This document shows, piece after piece, positions 38,083 through 50,500 of a DNA stretch of 64,000 nt. Under the pieces are notes generated by a model, which made no database searches, was not told the DNA's origin, and was given only the letters and a program-made list of their open reading frames with translations. The stretch's first letter is position 1. Every line of letters begins with the position of its first letter. Position numbers and translations under genes: made by a program. Source of the stretch: Ypsolopha sequella (lineage: Eukaryota; Arthropoda; Insecta; Lepidoptera; Ypsolophidae); the NCBI GenBank assembly GCA_934047225.1, contig CAKOHE010000044.1:186001-250000 (forward strand), in the 5' to 3' direction.

Positions 38083-39092
38083 CAGGGTGGAAAAAATTTA
38101 AGGGCCCTGGAGGGGAGCTACCTTAAATCGTTTAGTTAGCTCATTTTACTGAAAGGAAACATTCCTTTACTTTTTAAAGGAAACAAAACTGCATTCAAAG
38201 ATATTCTGAAATTCGCTTTTTTCACCCGGGAATCGAACCAACTAAAAATTAAAAAAATAAACCCTCGCTATTTTATCATACGAATCGGTAGGATTATTGT
38301 TCAGAATAAAATTTGTCTAATAAACATTTGGTCTTACACTCATCTGTTGTATGAGATACTCATGAAATTAAATATTTATTACAAGTTCTTTGTTAATAAT
38401 ACCTAGTACTGTTCACTTGTAACAAGTAAATGAAACGTTTTAATTTTCTTATCTCTCTTACATCCAAAGACATCGTATGAAGTACAAGCTTGCTAATGTT
38501 ATTTATCTTAAGTACCTTGTTGAAGACTTCAATAAGAAAATCGTTAAATGATAATAATAAATGTATGAAGAGCACAATTACTTCTTGCACTAGGCGTATT
38601 GACGAAAAGTTTAAAAAAGGAATGTATTTTTTTTGCAACGCGGAGCAACAAATTTGAAGTTCGAACCATAAATTTCATTCGAAATTAAAATTTTGTTTTG
38701 TTTTGCTTTCATTCCGCGCTGTCATTGTGTAATAATGGCGTATAATTATTACTTTACAAGTGAACAGTACTAGGTATTGTTAATAAAGAACTTGTAATAA
38801 ATATTTAATTTCATGGGTATCTCGTACAACAGATGAGTGTAAGACTTTAGTTTAGTAGACAAATTTTATCCTGAACAATAATCCTACCGATTCGTATAAT
38901 AAAATAGCGAGGGTTTATTTTTTTAATTTTTAGTTGGTTCAGTTCCCGGGTGAGACAAGCAAATTTTAGAAGATCTTTGAATGCAGTTTTGTTTCTTTTA
39001 AAAAATAAAGGAATGTTTCCTTTCAGTAAAATGAGCTAACTAAAGGATTTAAGGTAGTTCCCCTCCAGGGCCCTTTCATTTTTTCCACCCTG
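38083..39092. mobile_element. Fold-back element in LINE ORF2, copy B
   Basis: Duplicate of 17605-18614, flanked by TATA at 38079-38082 and 39093-39096. Confidence 0.8.
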
Positions 39093-39096
39093 TATA

Positions 39097-41637
39097 TACC
39101 GACCCTCAGGACAAGATTACAACATTTTTGAAAAAGCAATGGAAGAGGTTTTAAAATTATTATTTGATGCCAAGAAAAAAGTTATTATATGTGGAGATTT
39201 TAACGTAGATTTACTAGAAAAATCGATTATGCGCTCAAAATTATTACATTTATTCAAATCATTTAATTTGTCTAATGTGTTCTTAGAACCTACTCGAATT
39301 ACTCGGGATACTGCGTCATGCCTCGACAATATATTCTGTGATTGTGAGTATTCAGACAATAAAGTAATCAACCGCTTGCAGTCCGATCACAGTGGCCAAA
39401 CTATAACCATTAAACAAAGCGTAAAACAACTGCCCAAAGAAGTCTTTTGCAGACCTATTACAACTCTCAAAGTAGATTGTTTCAAAGCAAATCTAGAAGT
39501 TAAATTAGCACATTTTAATCTTCTCCAAGACGATCCAAACGCTCTCTTTACAGACCTTTTCAACATAGTCTCTAAAGAGTTCGAAAATACGTTTAAGATG
39601 CAAAAACTTTCTAACAAAAGTAAAATCACCTTCAGTGACTGGGCGACACCAGGTATTTATAAAAGCAGAAATCATTTATACGAATTATACGACATAAAGT
39701 CCTACAATAATAATGTTAAATTTACTGAATTCGTGAAAAATTACTCACGCATCTTTAAATTGGTGTGTTTAAAAGCAAAAAGTATCTACTTGAATAAAAA
39801 ACTTAAAAGGTCCGATAACAAAGTAAAAACAGTATGGAACATCATAAATACTGAAACTGGGAAAAGTAAGAAACGAGATAACGAACTTAAGTTAAGTATT
39901 AACAATGAAGTCGTTACAGGAGATAAAGAAGTTGCGAATGCCTTTGAACAATCCTTTACTGAAATTCCTTCCTTAACAACTAAAGATTTAAATTCAAGCC
40001 CTAGGCTTGCGCAGGATCTTTTAATAGATCACGTACCTCAGTGTCTTTCTGTATTTGCTTTTAAACATATTAATTCATTAACTGTAATTAAAGCATTTAA
40101 ATCGCTTAACTTGAAAAAAACCGAGGACTTATGGGGCCTATCTGTGAAAGTTATAAGTTCTGTCATTGATTTAATAGCTCCTTATTTGGCATTAATTTTT
40201 AATAAATGTGTAGATGATGGTATCTTTCCTGACTTAATGAAGTTTAGTAAATTGATCCCCCTTTTTAAATCAGGCGACCACGGGGACCCTTCAAACTATA
40301 GACCTGTGTCAGTTTTACCGGTATTGAGTAAGGTTTTTGAAAAAATAGTTTTTAATCAATTGTTATTTCATTTTAATTTAAATAAGTTACTTCACTGTGA
40401 ACAATATGGATTCACTAGAGGGATGTCAACCACAGATGCAGGAGTTGCTTTAGTTAAGCACATTTTTGATGCTTGGGAAGAAAAGCAAGATGCATTTGGT
40501 GTATTTTGTGACCTCTCGAAAGCCTTTGATTGCGTTAATCATGAAACACTCTTATGTAAATTGGATCACTACGGAGTGAGGGGCAAATCTTTGGCGTTAT
40601 TGAAGTCATATCTTAGTGATCGTATTCAAAAGGTAGACATTAACGGGGTAAAATCAAGTGGAGCATTAGTTAAAATGGGTGTCCCGCAGGGTTCCATATT
40701 AGGGCCCTTGCTGTTTTTAATTTACATAAATGACCTTCCATATTTAGTTAAAGACTTAACGAAGATAGTATTATTCGCAGACGACACGTCACTTATTTTT
40801 AAAGTTAATAGACGTAAAGATATCCTTGACGGCGCGAATACAACTTTATCACTGGTGCTTGATTGGTTTACTGTAAATAATTTAGTTTTAAACGCAAAAA
40901 AGACAAAGTGTATAAAATTTACGTTACCAAATGTAATTCAAGTGGATGGTAATTTGCTTTTGCAGGGGTCCAAGCTGGAGTTAGTTAACGAAACAAAGTT
41001 TTTAGGCATTACGGTAGACTCTCGTCTTCAGTGGGGTCCCCACATAGAAGCCCTATGTGGTAGACTTAGTTCGGCCGCATACGCTGTTAGACGCATAAGA
41101 CAAATTACTGATGTAGATACTGCTAGACTAGTCTATTTTAGTTACTTTCACAGCATTATGTCATACGGCATGCTGTTATGGGGTAGAGCCGCGGATACAG
41201 ACGCAGTCTTTGTTTTGCAGAAGAGAGCAATTCGGGCTATTTATAATATGAAGCACCGGGATTCATTAAGACAAAAGTTCAAAGAAATTAATATATTAAC
41301 GGTTCCTTGTGAATATATTTACCAAGTCCTTAGATATGTCAGAAAAAATGTTGAGTCTTTCCCAAGGCTTGGTAAGCAACATTGTAAGGAGACCAGAAAT
41401 AAGCATAAACTGGCTTTTCCAAAAATCAGACTCGCTAAGGTGAGTACCTCTTTTGTAGGACATGGTATAAGATTTTACAATAAACTTCCAAAGGAGGTCC
41501 TTACTTTGTCAGAGAATAAGTTTAAACTGTATATTAAGCAGGGCCTATTGAAAAAGGCATATTATAAAATAAATGAATATTTGGATGATGGTGAAGCATG
41601 GTGTTACAGTGATAATGATACTCGTAGTAAGTTATAA
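39097..41637 (+). CDS. LINE ORF2 endonuclease second half and reverse transcriptase, copy B
   Basis: Same protein as 18619-21159; the single T-to-C difference (41448) is in the third position of a threonine codon. FADDTSLIF and all RT blocks are present. Confidence 0.9.
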   Translation, partial: YRPSGQDYNIFEKAMEEVLKLLFDAKKKVIICGDFNVDLLEKSIMRSKLLHLFKSFNLSNVFLEPTRITRDTASCLDNIFCDCEYSDNKVINRLQSDHSGQTITIKQSVKQLPKEVFCRPITTLKVDCFKANLEVKLAHFNLLQDDPNALFTDLFNIVSKEFENTFKMQKLSNKSKITFSDWATPGIYKSRNHLYELYDIKSYNNNVKFTEFVKNYSRIFKLVCLKAKSIYLNKKLKRSDNKVKTVWNIINTETGKSKKRDNELKLSINNEVVTGDKEVANAFEQSFTEIPSLTTKDLNSSPRLAQDLLIDHVPQCLSVFAFKHINSLTVIKAFKSLNLKKTEDLWGLSVKVISSVIDLIAPYLALIFNKCVDDGIFPDLMKFSKLIPLFKSGDHGDPSNYRPVSVLPVLSKVFEKIVFNQLLFHFNLNKLLHCEQYGFTRGMSTTDAGVALVKHIFDAWEEKQDAFGVFCDLSKAFDCVNHETLLCKLDHYGVRGKSLALLKSYLSDRIQKVDINGVKSSGALVKMGVPQGSILGPLLFLIYINDLPYLVKDLTKIVLFADDTSLIFKVNRRKDILDGANTTLSLVLDWFTVNNLVLNAKKTKCIKFTLPNVIQVDGNLLLQGSKLELVNETKFLGITVDSRLQWGPHIEALCGRLSSAAYAVRRIRQITDVDTARLVYFSYFHSIMSYGMLLWGRAADTDAVFVLQKRAIRAIYNMKHRDSLRQKFKEINILTVPCEYIYQVLRYVRKNVESFPRLGKQHCKETRNKHKLAFPKIRLAKVSTSFVGHGIRFYNKLPKEVLTLSENKFKLYIKQGLLKKAYYKINEYLDDGEAWCYSDNDTRSKL

Positions 41638-42288
41638 TTTAATTAAATAGTATAATTTCTTAACTTATGATTCCTCTAAGGTGTAAACATTAATTGATTA
41701 TAGACTGTAAAAGGAAAAGGACTATATGAGACAGGTAGACAAAGATATATATGTTTTTCTTTTTTTCATTAACCTGAATTCCTACTGTCTTGTATTTTCT
41801 TATCCCTTGGTTAAAGTAGATATAAGTCATATATTGTATAGTATAAGTTTTATGTTGAAAAAAAGACATGATCTTGCTAAGTTTCTTGCCCTTCTTCTTA
41901 GCAAGACTAATCGAATGGGCGGAGGTAGGCATGTATTTATATATGTAACCTATTAGTATGTAGTATATAGGATGGGATTTGGTCGGCCGCCTGGATTCGT
42001 GCTGGGGGCTCGGTTGGTGATCACTGAACCTTGTTCCTGGTCCCTGGCCGGGTCTCCGGTATGGGTTCGGGCGGCTGATTGGATTTTACCTTGTATAATA
42101 TATATTTTACCTATCATTTTAATCGTAAATATATTGCTACATAAATTAAATAAACCTTTAATTTAGTTCATGTACATTTATTATTCTATTACATATATTT
42201 TCTTTATTAGATTAAATTTGACGTGTAAAAAGTGTATATATCTATACCTGCTTTGCAAAATAAACTATTTGAATTTGAATTTGAATTA

Positions 42289-42560
42289 GACGAGTACTCT
42301 TTTGGTGCTGTGGCAGGGCGGCGGGTCTGCAGCGACGGTGGGAGGTGCGGGAGGCAGACGAGTACTCTTTTGGTGCTGTGGCAGGGCGGCGGGTCTGCAG
42401 CGACGGTGGGAGGTGCGGGAGGCAGACGAGTACTCTTTTGGTGCTGTGGCAGGGCGGCGGGTCTGCAGCGACGGTGGGAGGTGCGGGAGGCAGACGAGTA
42501 CTCTTTTGGTGCTGTGGCAGGGCGGCGGGTCTGCAGCGACGGTGGGAGGTGCGGGAGGCA
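42289..42560. repeat. 68-bp minisatellite, 4 copies, copy B right block
   Basis: Duplicate of 21811-22082. Confidence 0.95.
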
Positions 42561-42569
42561 GCTCCTCAC

Positions 42570-42848
42570 CCCACACGCGCAGGAAGAGGGAGCGGTTGCC
42601 GCGTGTCGCCAGCAGAAGCGGCGCTTCGCAGGTGGAGCGCAGCGCCACATGCCCACCAGGTGGGGGCGCGCGGCGCGCGGCACAGGGCGTGGCCGGCAGA
42701 CGGCGCCACGAGCCCGCCCACTGCACGTGCCGCGCGTCCTCGCGCACGCTCAGTGTGGGCGCGCGCAGCTCCAGCTCGAGCGCCCCCCCCCCCCCCCCAC
42801 CACCACCAGCCCTACCGAGCTGTTGTCGCACACACACGCCACCGGCAC
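42570..42848 (-). pseudogene. Host-gene-like exon, copy B
   Basis: Duplicate of 22092-22370 with the same C16 run (42783-42798) and hence the same frame break. Confidence 0.5.
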
Positions 42849-42926
42849 CTGCACCACACACACGTCATCAAGATTTAGATCAACGTGACGTAGGTTTTAC
42901 TGAATCAGATTTGATTAACTACGTAA

Positions 42927-43048
42927 TTTTTTAGGGTTCCGTGGTCAACAAGGAACCCTTATATTTTCGCCATGTCCGTCTGTCTGTCCGTCCACGGCTT
43001 AGCTCAAAGACCCTTAGTACTAGAAAACTGTAATTTGGCAAGGGTATA
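42927..43048. repeat. 'AGGGTTCCGT' repeat fragment, copy B
   Basis: Duplicate of 22449-22570. Confidence 0.5.
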
Positions 43049-43149
43049 CATATTAATCTTTTTTTTTCTTGTTGTGTTGTCGACAATTTAAAAGGAAAAA
43101 TTCAAACATGATTTCTTTATACATTATGTTACCAGCCAAATCCGATTTT

Positions 43150-43209
43150 AGGACAAACTAGTTTTGCCTAGGCTAAATTAGTTTTACGTAGGCCAAACTA
43201 GTTTTCCAG
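43150..43209. repeat. 20-bp triplet repeat, copy B
   Basis: Duplicate of 22672-22731. Confidence 0.65.
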
Positions 43210-43293
43210 AAATCCTTTCATCCAGAAGCGAGCCGGTGGTTAATGTTAGAATATTAGGTGTTGAGAGTCACCGAATATTTAATTATTTAATTT

Positions 43294-43500
43294 TAGCTTT
43301 TGCCCGCGGTTTCGCTCGCGTAGAAGTGTTTCAATTATTGTCAGTTTTCGGCTTGCCGGTGGTTTTATCAACATCTCTTATAGCCTACATGTAAAAAGGG
43401 GACTACGATGATGATAAAGAAAACCGCATTCAAACCCATTCAGTGGTTCTCGAGTTAAAACGGAACCTACATATACGTACATGCCTACAGAAAGACAAAA
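43294..43500. repeat. 'GCCCGCGGTTTCGCTCGCG' repeat, copy B
   Basis: Duplicate of 22816-23022. Confidence 0.6.
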
Positions 43501-43860
43501 TAGAAAAAATTTTAGTTTTGGTCTCAATACAATACTCATGAGAATGAATTATTTATTTTGAAATGTATGTACATCATAGACACGATGACATAGACATAGA
43601 TCGCAAGTCATAAATAATTAATCTGAAAAAAAAAAGAAAAAGTAAAGTACCTGAAGTGTATATCTGAGATTTGGAGCATTTTTTGTTTGTTTCCTTAGAA
43701 AATCTGGTATTTAATTAATAAATCATTGGACTTAATATCGCCAGATATACTTGCAGAAGCTATAATTGCAAATGATAGGCTCTTGCCGCCAAACTCAAGA
43801 GATAAATACCTAATAATTACGAAAATTTTCTTCAGTGGAAAAAAAACATACATACATACT

Positions 43861-44043
43861 TGTTCGGGCAATATGTCTGCACCGCACATTTATGTAGGTT
43901 ACACGCATCATCATTTTTATTCATACGTTTTTACAATAAATTCAGTGTTTCAACAACTCTCAACCCGGGCGGTTTTCTTTATCACTCTAACGAGTAAACC
44001 CCGATCGTATCACTATCAGTAAAATATTGGGACAACCCCAACA
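43861..44043 (+). repeat. BEL 5' LTR, complete element
   Basis: TGTTCGGG...CCCCAACA, 183 bp, with TG/CA termini. Differs from the 3' LTR at 43967 only. Confidence 0.95.
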
Positions 44044-44050
44044 TTTTTTT

Positions 44051-44062
44051 TGGTCCTTCGAG
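44051..44062 (+). promoter_or_regulatory. BEL primer-binding site
   Basis: TGGTCCTTCGAG, complementary to a tRNA 3' end; tRNA-Tyr fits from memory. Starts seven bases after the LTR, behind a T-run. Confidence 0.65.
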
Positions 44063-44512
44063 AATTTTTTATCAGGGGTGCGGTTTGATCGAATGCGGGA
44101 CCCGTGTTTACCAAATCGTGCGTGTCGAAGACTTTACAATTTTATTGAACTTTTATCAATCACAGAACAGTGAATTAGTGTAAAATATTGTGAGCTATCA
44201 GTGCTACACTAGGACAAGTGCAGTTCTATTTTTATCATCATCACTGTGTGGACCGAAAGGTTCACTCGGCAGAGACCAGCAGGGCCAAGCAGGCTCGTCT
44301 TTCAGTTACTGTGGGCCAGGGGGCTCAATTCAGCAGCACATCAAACTCGGCCTGTCGTGGCTTGAGCTTAGCAGCAATTTTTCTGCGTGTGGCGCAGGGT
44401 TCGCAGCAGCAGCAGCAGCAGAGGAGACAGATCGCAGCATCACTGTGTGGACACACGGTGTCAGCAGCACAATCTTCGAGTTCCAAGTAAGATTGTTCCG
44501 TTATTATCAATC

Positions 44513-47500
44513 ATGGATGTATTAATCAAAGACCAAGTTGAGCTTCGTGAGAAAATCAAAACGTTGAAGACGAATTTTGGCAAGGACTCCGAGAGCAGGA
44601 AAACTCCTGAATATATCAAAAAGAAGCTACAGCAACTTGACGACCTTTTTAGTAAATATCAATCAAATAATGACCTTTTGCAAGTGTATAAAAACACAAA
44701 GCACGAATATTTTACAGAAAATATCTATGAGAATGTAGTAGCATCTTATCAACAATTACGATTGTCAATAGAAAAATATGGGCAAGAAAATAAATCAGCA
44801 AAGGAAGATAAAGCAACAGAACCCAGTGGTCTGGTTTTCGAATATCTTTCGCAACAAAATACAAATTTTCGAGCTTTTAGCAGACTGGTTAGGAGCATAA
44901 GGTTAGATGAGATCAATGACAAATGGGAATTGGAAGACGAACTTAAGAGTATTCAGCTCAGATGGAAGAGGATCGATGAGTTACATCTTAAGATTGACAA
45001 CATTCTTCAGGGAGATGATGACTCATATGAAGATGAGTTTGAGAATTATGAGAAAGCTTACCGTGATATCAAACGAAAATTATATCAAAAAATCAGTTCG
45101 ACTGTGCATAAGGAGCAATCAACACCAAAATTAGAGGTACCCAATTTTTATGGAGAATGTACTGAATGGCCAACTTTTCACGATCTATTTGATGAAGCTA
45201 TTCATAGCAACAACAGTCTTACCAAGGCGCAAAAAATGCAGCACTTAAAGGGTAAGGTGAAGGGACAAGCGGGACGTCTTATCAAACATCTGCATACGTC
45301 AGCAGAGAACTACGACTCAGCATGGGAGATCTTAAAGCAGAGGTACTCCAATCGGCAAGTTCTTTTTACAAACAATATCGAAACATTTATCAATCAACCA
45401 AACGTCCAAAAACAATCAGCGTTCGAGCTTAGAAACCTTCACGATACAACGATGGAATGTATTCATGCAATACATAATTTAGGGGTGGACACTAGTACAT
45501 GGGACCCACTTCTAGTCCATTTGTTAGCCAAAAAATTGGACACAAAAACATACAGCGAGTACAAGGAGGCGCGTAAGAACCCGCGTGATCTGCAATCATT
45601 TGAAGAGTTTATGAACTTCCTTGAATTGAAGTTTACCGCTCTAGAACCTGTTCATCAACCTGTCCAGGAAAAGGAAAGAACATCTTCATCATCAGCATTA
45701 CCTAAGAAACAACCCTATCATATCAACCCTAATTACGCAAACAAAGGGTTTTCAAATTATCAAAACAGATCATTCAAGCCTTTCTATCAAGCAAATATAG
45801 GTAACACGCGCAAATGTCCATTGTGCAATCATGAACACGAGCTCTATAGGTGCAAACAATTTTTAGAATTGACACCGGAAAGCAAATTGAGGGCGATTTC
45901 GAAACACAAGGTTTGCGTAAATTGTCTTTATAAGCATTTTGACAACGTATGCACTTCGACGAAACGTTGCAAGGAGTGCCAAGGCGAACATAATACAATA
46001 TTGCACGAGGCTTGCATGAAAACGCTATCAATTTCAAAGACTTTGATACCGCCGCCGCCACCTTTGGAAAACACAAAGTATCAAGGAAAACAACATAATG
46101 TAAATCACGTTGCAGGCGATGGCGAAGAAATATTATTGACAACTTTGATGCTAAAAGTGCGGGCTGCGGATGGCACATACGTCACCCTAAACGCGCTTTG
46201 CGACCAAGGGAGTCAAATTTCGATTATCTCCCAGAGCGCCGCTCAGATGTTAGGTTTGAAGCGAAGTCCTTATCACGCATCAGTATCAGGCATTGGTACT
46301 GGAACCAAGCAAAGCAAAGGTTTGGTAACCATGGAATGTCTATCCATTTACGATGATTATAATTTTACTACACAAGCTCTAGTATTATCAAAAGTTATAA
46401 ATAACAATTTACCAACTATGAGTTTTAATAAACAAACATGGCATCATCTTCAGAATATCAAATTAGCAGACCCGAAGTATAATGTCTCTAAGCCAATTGA
46501 CATACTGTTGGACGCGAGCGTTTACTCGGACATTATTATGAGTGGACTGATCAAGGGTCCAGCACAGGCTCCAATAGCACAGCAAACTAAATTAGGATGG
46601 GTTTTATCAGGATACGTAAAAAATTTCAACTGCTGTGTTGTTATCAATTATTTAGCGGAGATATCAAGATTCTGGGAGATGGAGGATGTTGAGAGTACAT
46701 CATCTGTCATGAATGAGCAGGAACAATATTGCGAAGATTTTTATCAAGCAACCACAAAGAGATTGGAAAGTGGTAGATATGAAATCGGGTTGCCTATGAA
46801 GCCAGGTTTTGAAAAGCATTTAGGATCATCGAAACCGAAAGCAATTGCGCAACTTAAGCAATTAGAACATAAAATGACAAAAAATCAAGCATTTGCCGAA
46901 TCTTATAAGGCGTTCTTAGACGAATATGAGGAATTGGGCCATATGCGTCTAGTCAGGACAAGTAGCACAGAGCCTACTTGTTTTCTTCCTCATCATGGGG
47001 TCTGGAAAATGGACTCTAACACCACCAAATTAAGGGTAGTTTTCAACGGAAGTTCAAGGAAATCTACGGGGTGGACTCTTAACCAGCTTATGGAAAGCGG
47101 ACCGAACTTGCAGGGAGATTTGCAAAAACTCATTTTGACCTGGAGGACGTACAAGTATGTTATCACTGCGGATGCGGAGAAATATTTCCGTCAAATTATC
47201 ATTCGTGAGTCAGATCAACCCCTACAGAGCATTGTCTGGAGACCTTCACCGCAAGTACCTATCGAAGAATATCGATTGACAACTATCACTTACGGTACAA
47301 AGGCAGCTCCATTTTTAGCAATCAGAACACTTAAACAATTAGCAAAAGATGATGGAGAGAAGTACCCATTAGCAGCGCATGCCTTGGAAAACTCATTTTA
47401 CATGGATGATTTGCTTGGTGGGCACAATTTATTAGATCAAACAAAACAACTTCAGCGGCAGCTGATTGAGATTTTAAAAGGGGCCGGTATAAACCTACGC

Positions 47501-50500
47501 AAGTGGTCGAGTAACGACCCTGATATTATCAAAGATTTAGCAAGTGATCAGCTGGACAGTCACTTAGATTTTAAATGTTCAGAGACAAGGAAGACGTTGG
47601 GTCTAAGATGGAATCCTTCGTCAGACACATTTTCATTTCAAAACAAAATGGATTGTGAACCAAGCAAAGTAGGTATAACCAAACGACAACTGTTATCGGA
47701 TATTTCTAAGATATTTGATCCCTTAGGCTGGTTATCGCCACTATCAATCAGAGCAAAACTACTGTTCCAAAAGGCATGGTCATCAGGAATATCATGGGAT
47801 GACGAAGTTTCAACTGAAATCTCTGGAGAGTGGAATCAATTACGAAATGATTTCCAAAATATATCAGTATTTTCTATAAAGAGACATTATGGAAATACTA
47901 ATCAACAATATCAATTACACGGCTTCTGTGACGCGACACCAAAATGCTACGCTTGCACTATATATGTGCACTTGAAAACCAACAAAGGACGAGGCATTAG
48001 AACAACTAAAGGATACGTTGCGGTTTTCGTATGTCTGGCCACGAAAGCCGTACATTTAGAACTTGTGTCCGACCTAAGTTCTACTGCGTTCTTAGCAGCA
48101 TTTCACAGATTCCGTGCACGTAGGGCTACGCCACAGCACATGTATTCTGATAACGGCACAATTTTTGTGGGTTGCAATCGCCTACTAAAAGCAGAGTATC
48201 AAGAAATCAAGCAAAGTCTAGATAGAGACTTATTCAGCAAAATTGAAGAAATGGACATAGTCTGGCACTTCAATTGCCCAGGTCACTGTAATGCAGGTGG
48301 GATTTGGGAATCAGCAGTGAAGAGCCTGAAGCGACATTTGAAGCGAGTTATAGGCGAACAAAAACTGACCTTTGAAGAATTTACCACTCTTCTCTGTCAG
48401 GTTGAAGCATGTCTCAATTCAAGACCGTTATGCGCATTAACGGAGAGCACAGATGACGATTGCCTTACACCTGGACATTTTCTGGTGGGAGGATCATTAT
48501 TATCAAGACCGCAAACAGACACAGAATCAATTAATTTGGGGAAAAGATGGCAACTTGTGCAAGCAATGAACAAGCAGTTCTGGAAAAGTTGGTCATCTGA
48601 GTATCTACAGCAACTGCAGACTAGGTCCAAGTGGAGAACACCACAGAAAAACCTGCAAGTGGACGATGTGGTAGTCATTAAGGATGACAACATGGCTCCG
48701 GGCAAATTTGTCCTGGGAAGGGTCCTGGAACTACACCCAGGAAAAGATGGATATGTCAGAGTAGTCACGTTAAAGACTCAGGGCAATATTTTGAAACGAC
48801 CAGTTAACAAGTTAATACTCCTTCCTGTAAACGAGTCCGACGAAGCACAACAACAACAACAAGCATTTAATCAATCTGATGTTGAGTCATCATCATCAGC
48901 AATTCCTCAAACTCCGCAGCAATCTACTATTCCCTCTACCAGGAGCAGACGCACTAAGAAGACATTTATCAACATCTTTAGCATGATTTTATTGGTACTC
49001 ATGACGTTATTATCACCAAGTAATCAACAAGACAATAGTGCGTCATACAATATTACCTCTCTCAAGGACAGTCAGGGGTTATATTTTGATAAAATATCAA
49101 ACCTACAATTTATAAGAGATAAATGGAAGCTAGTAATATATTATAATATGTCTACATATTGGCAAGGCATTCAGGACATCAAGCAATACGTAAATCACAT
49201 CAAGGAATTTACCACTGCAAGCAACTCTCAATATGAAAGTGTGATACTACAGTTGGAGCATGAAGTTGGCGAGATTGAGCATTACAACTCTTTGCTGAGG
49301 ACTCATTCGAGAAGAAAACGGGGCCTCGTGAATGGTGTCGGCTATATCGCTAACACTTTGTTCGGAGTGCTAGACGAGAGATTCGCTGAGCAATACGAAT
49401 CCGATATCAACAAAATTACCAGCAACGAAAATCACCTTCAAAACCTCTTGAAAAATCAAACGATAATATTAGAGTCTGAAAGTAACATTTTACGGCGAAA
49501 TGAGAATATTATGAATAAGCAATTTGCATTTATTAGACATCGTCTGTTCAATGTATCATCTGAATTAAACAAAGTACGGCTTGACAACAACAATGCAAAT
49601 TACATCACGTCATCATCTCTCGCTGCAACCATCATTTTAACGAACATCAGAAATATCCAACAATCTTTAATCAACACAGTTACCGATATCAGTCAAGGAC
49701 ACATAGATACACGGCTATTAGCCCCTGAACAATTGGAAAACCAGATTAACAAGATCTCTAGCCAGCTACAGGCTGATCTTATATTACCAATTGAAAAAAC
49801 GTCCATACAAAGCTTATACAAATTATTGAGGGTATTTACAAGAGTACTCAATAATTTACTTATTATAGAAATTAATATTCCACTATTAAATAAGGAGCTT
49901 TATGAGTTGGATAGAATCATTAGCATTCCCTTGAAGAAAGACATAAAATCATTTTATATATACCCTACTTTACCCTACTTAGCATTCGACCTTCGAAAGG
50001 ACATGGGTATGCTATTATCAGAATCAGATCTACAATCTTGTCTGCATACATCTATGGACAGAATCTTATGCTCCTTGGAGAAACCCATATATGATATGAA
50101 ATTCAGACAGTCACTATGTGATGTATCAACCTGTACATCGGAATTGTTACCTACATGCAAGGTGAGATGGGTTAAGTTGCACTATCATAATCAATGGCTG
50201 TACTCATGCTGTGAGCAATGCAGCGTTCGCATTTTTTGTCCATCTGTTGTGAATGTCATCACTTTAAAGGGCAATGGCATTATAACAATAGGTCAAGGTT
50301 GCACAATCAAAACAAATACATTCGCAATATACGCACAGAACAATTTTCTAAGTAATTTTTATATACAACAGGACATCAAGGTCCCAGAAATATCTATTTT
50401 GAACAAAATTATTAATTCAAGTATTGAAACAGAGAACAACAGCATTCTACAAGATAGCAAAGAAGATATTTGGGAACAATTAAAGGTAAAAATAGACTAC

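Larger units (their letters stand above)
35599..42288 (+). mobile_element. Near-complete LINE, copy B
   Basis: Duplicate of 15121-21810, including the fold-back insertion. One silent T/C difference at 41448. Confidence 0.8.
29758..50235. repeat. 20,478-bp segmental tandem duplication, copy B
   Basis: Direct repeat of 9280-29757. It ends at 50235, after which the BEL element continues into single-copy sequence. Feature coordinates equal copy A plus 20,478. Confidence 0.95.
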
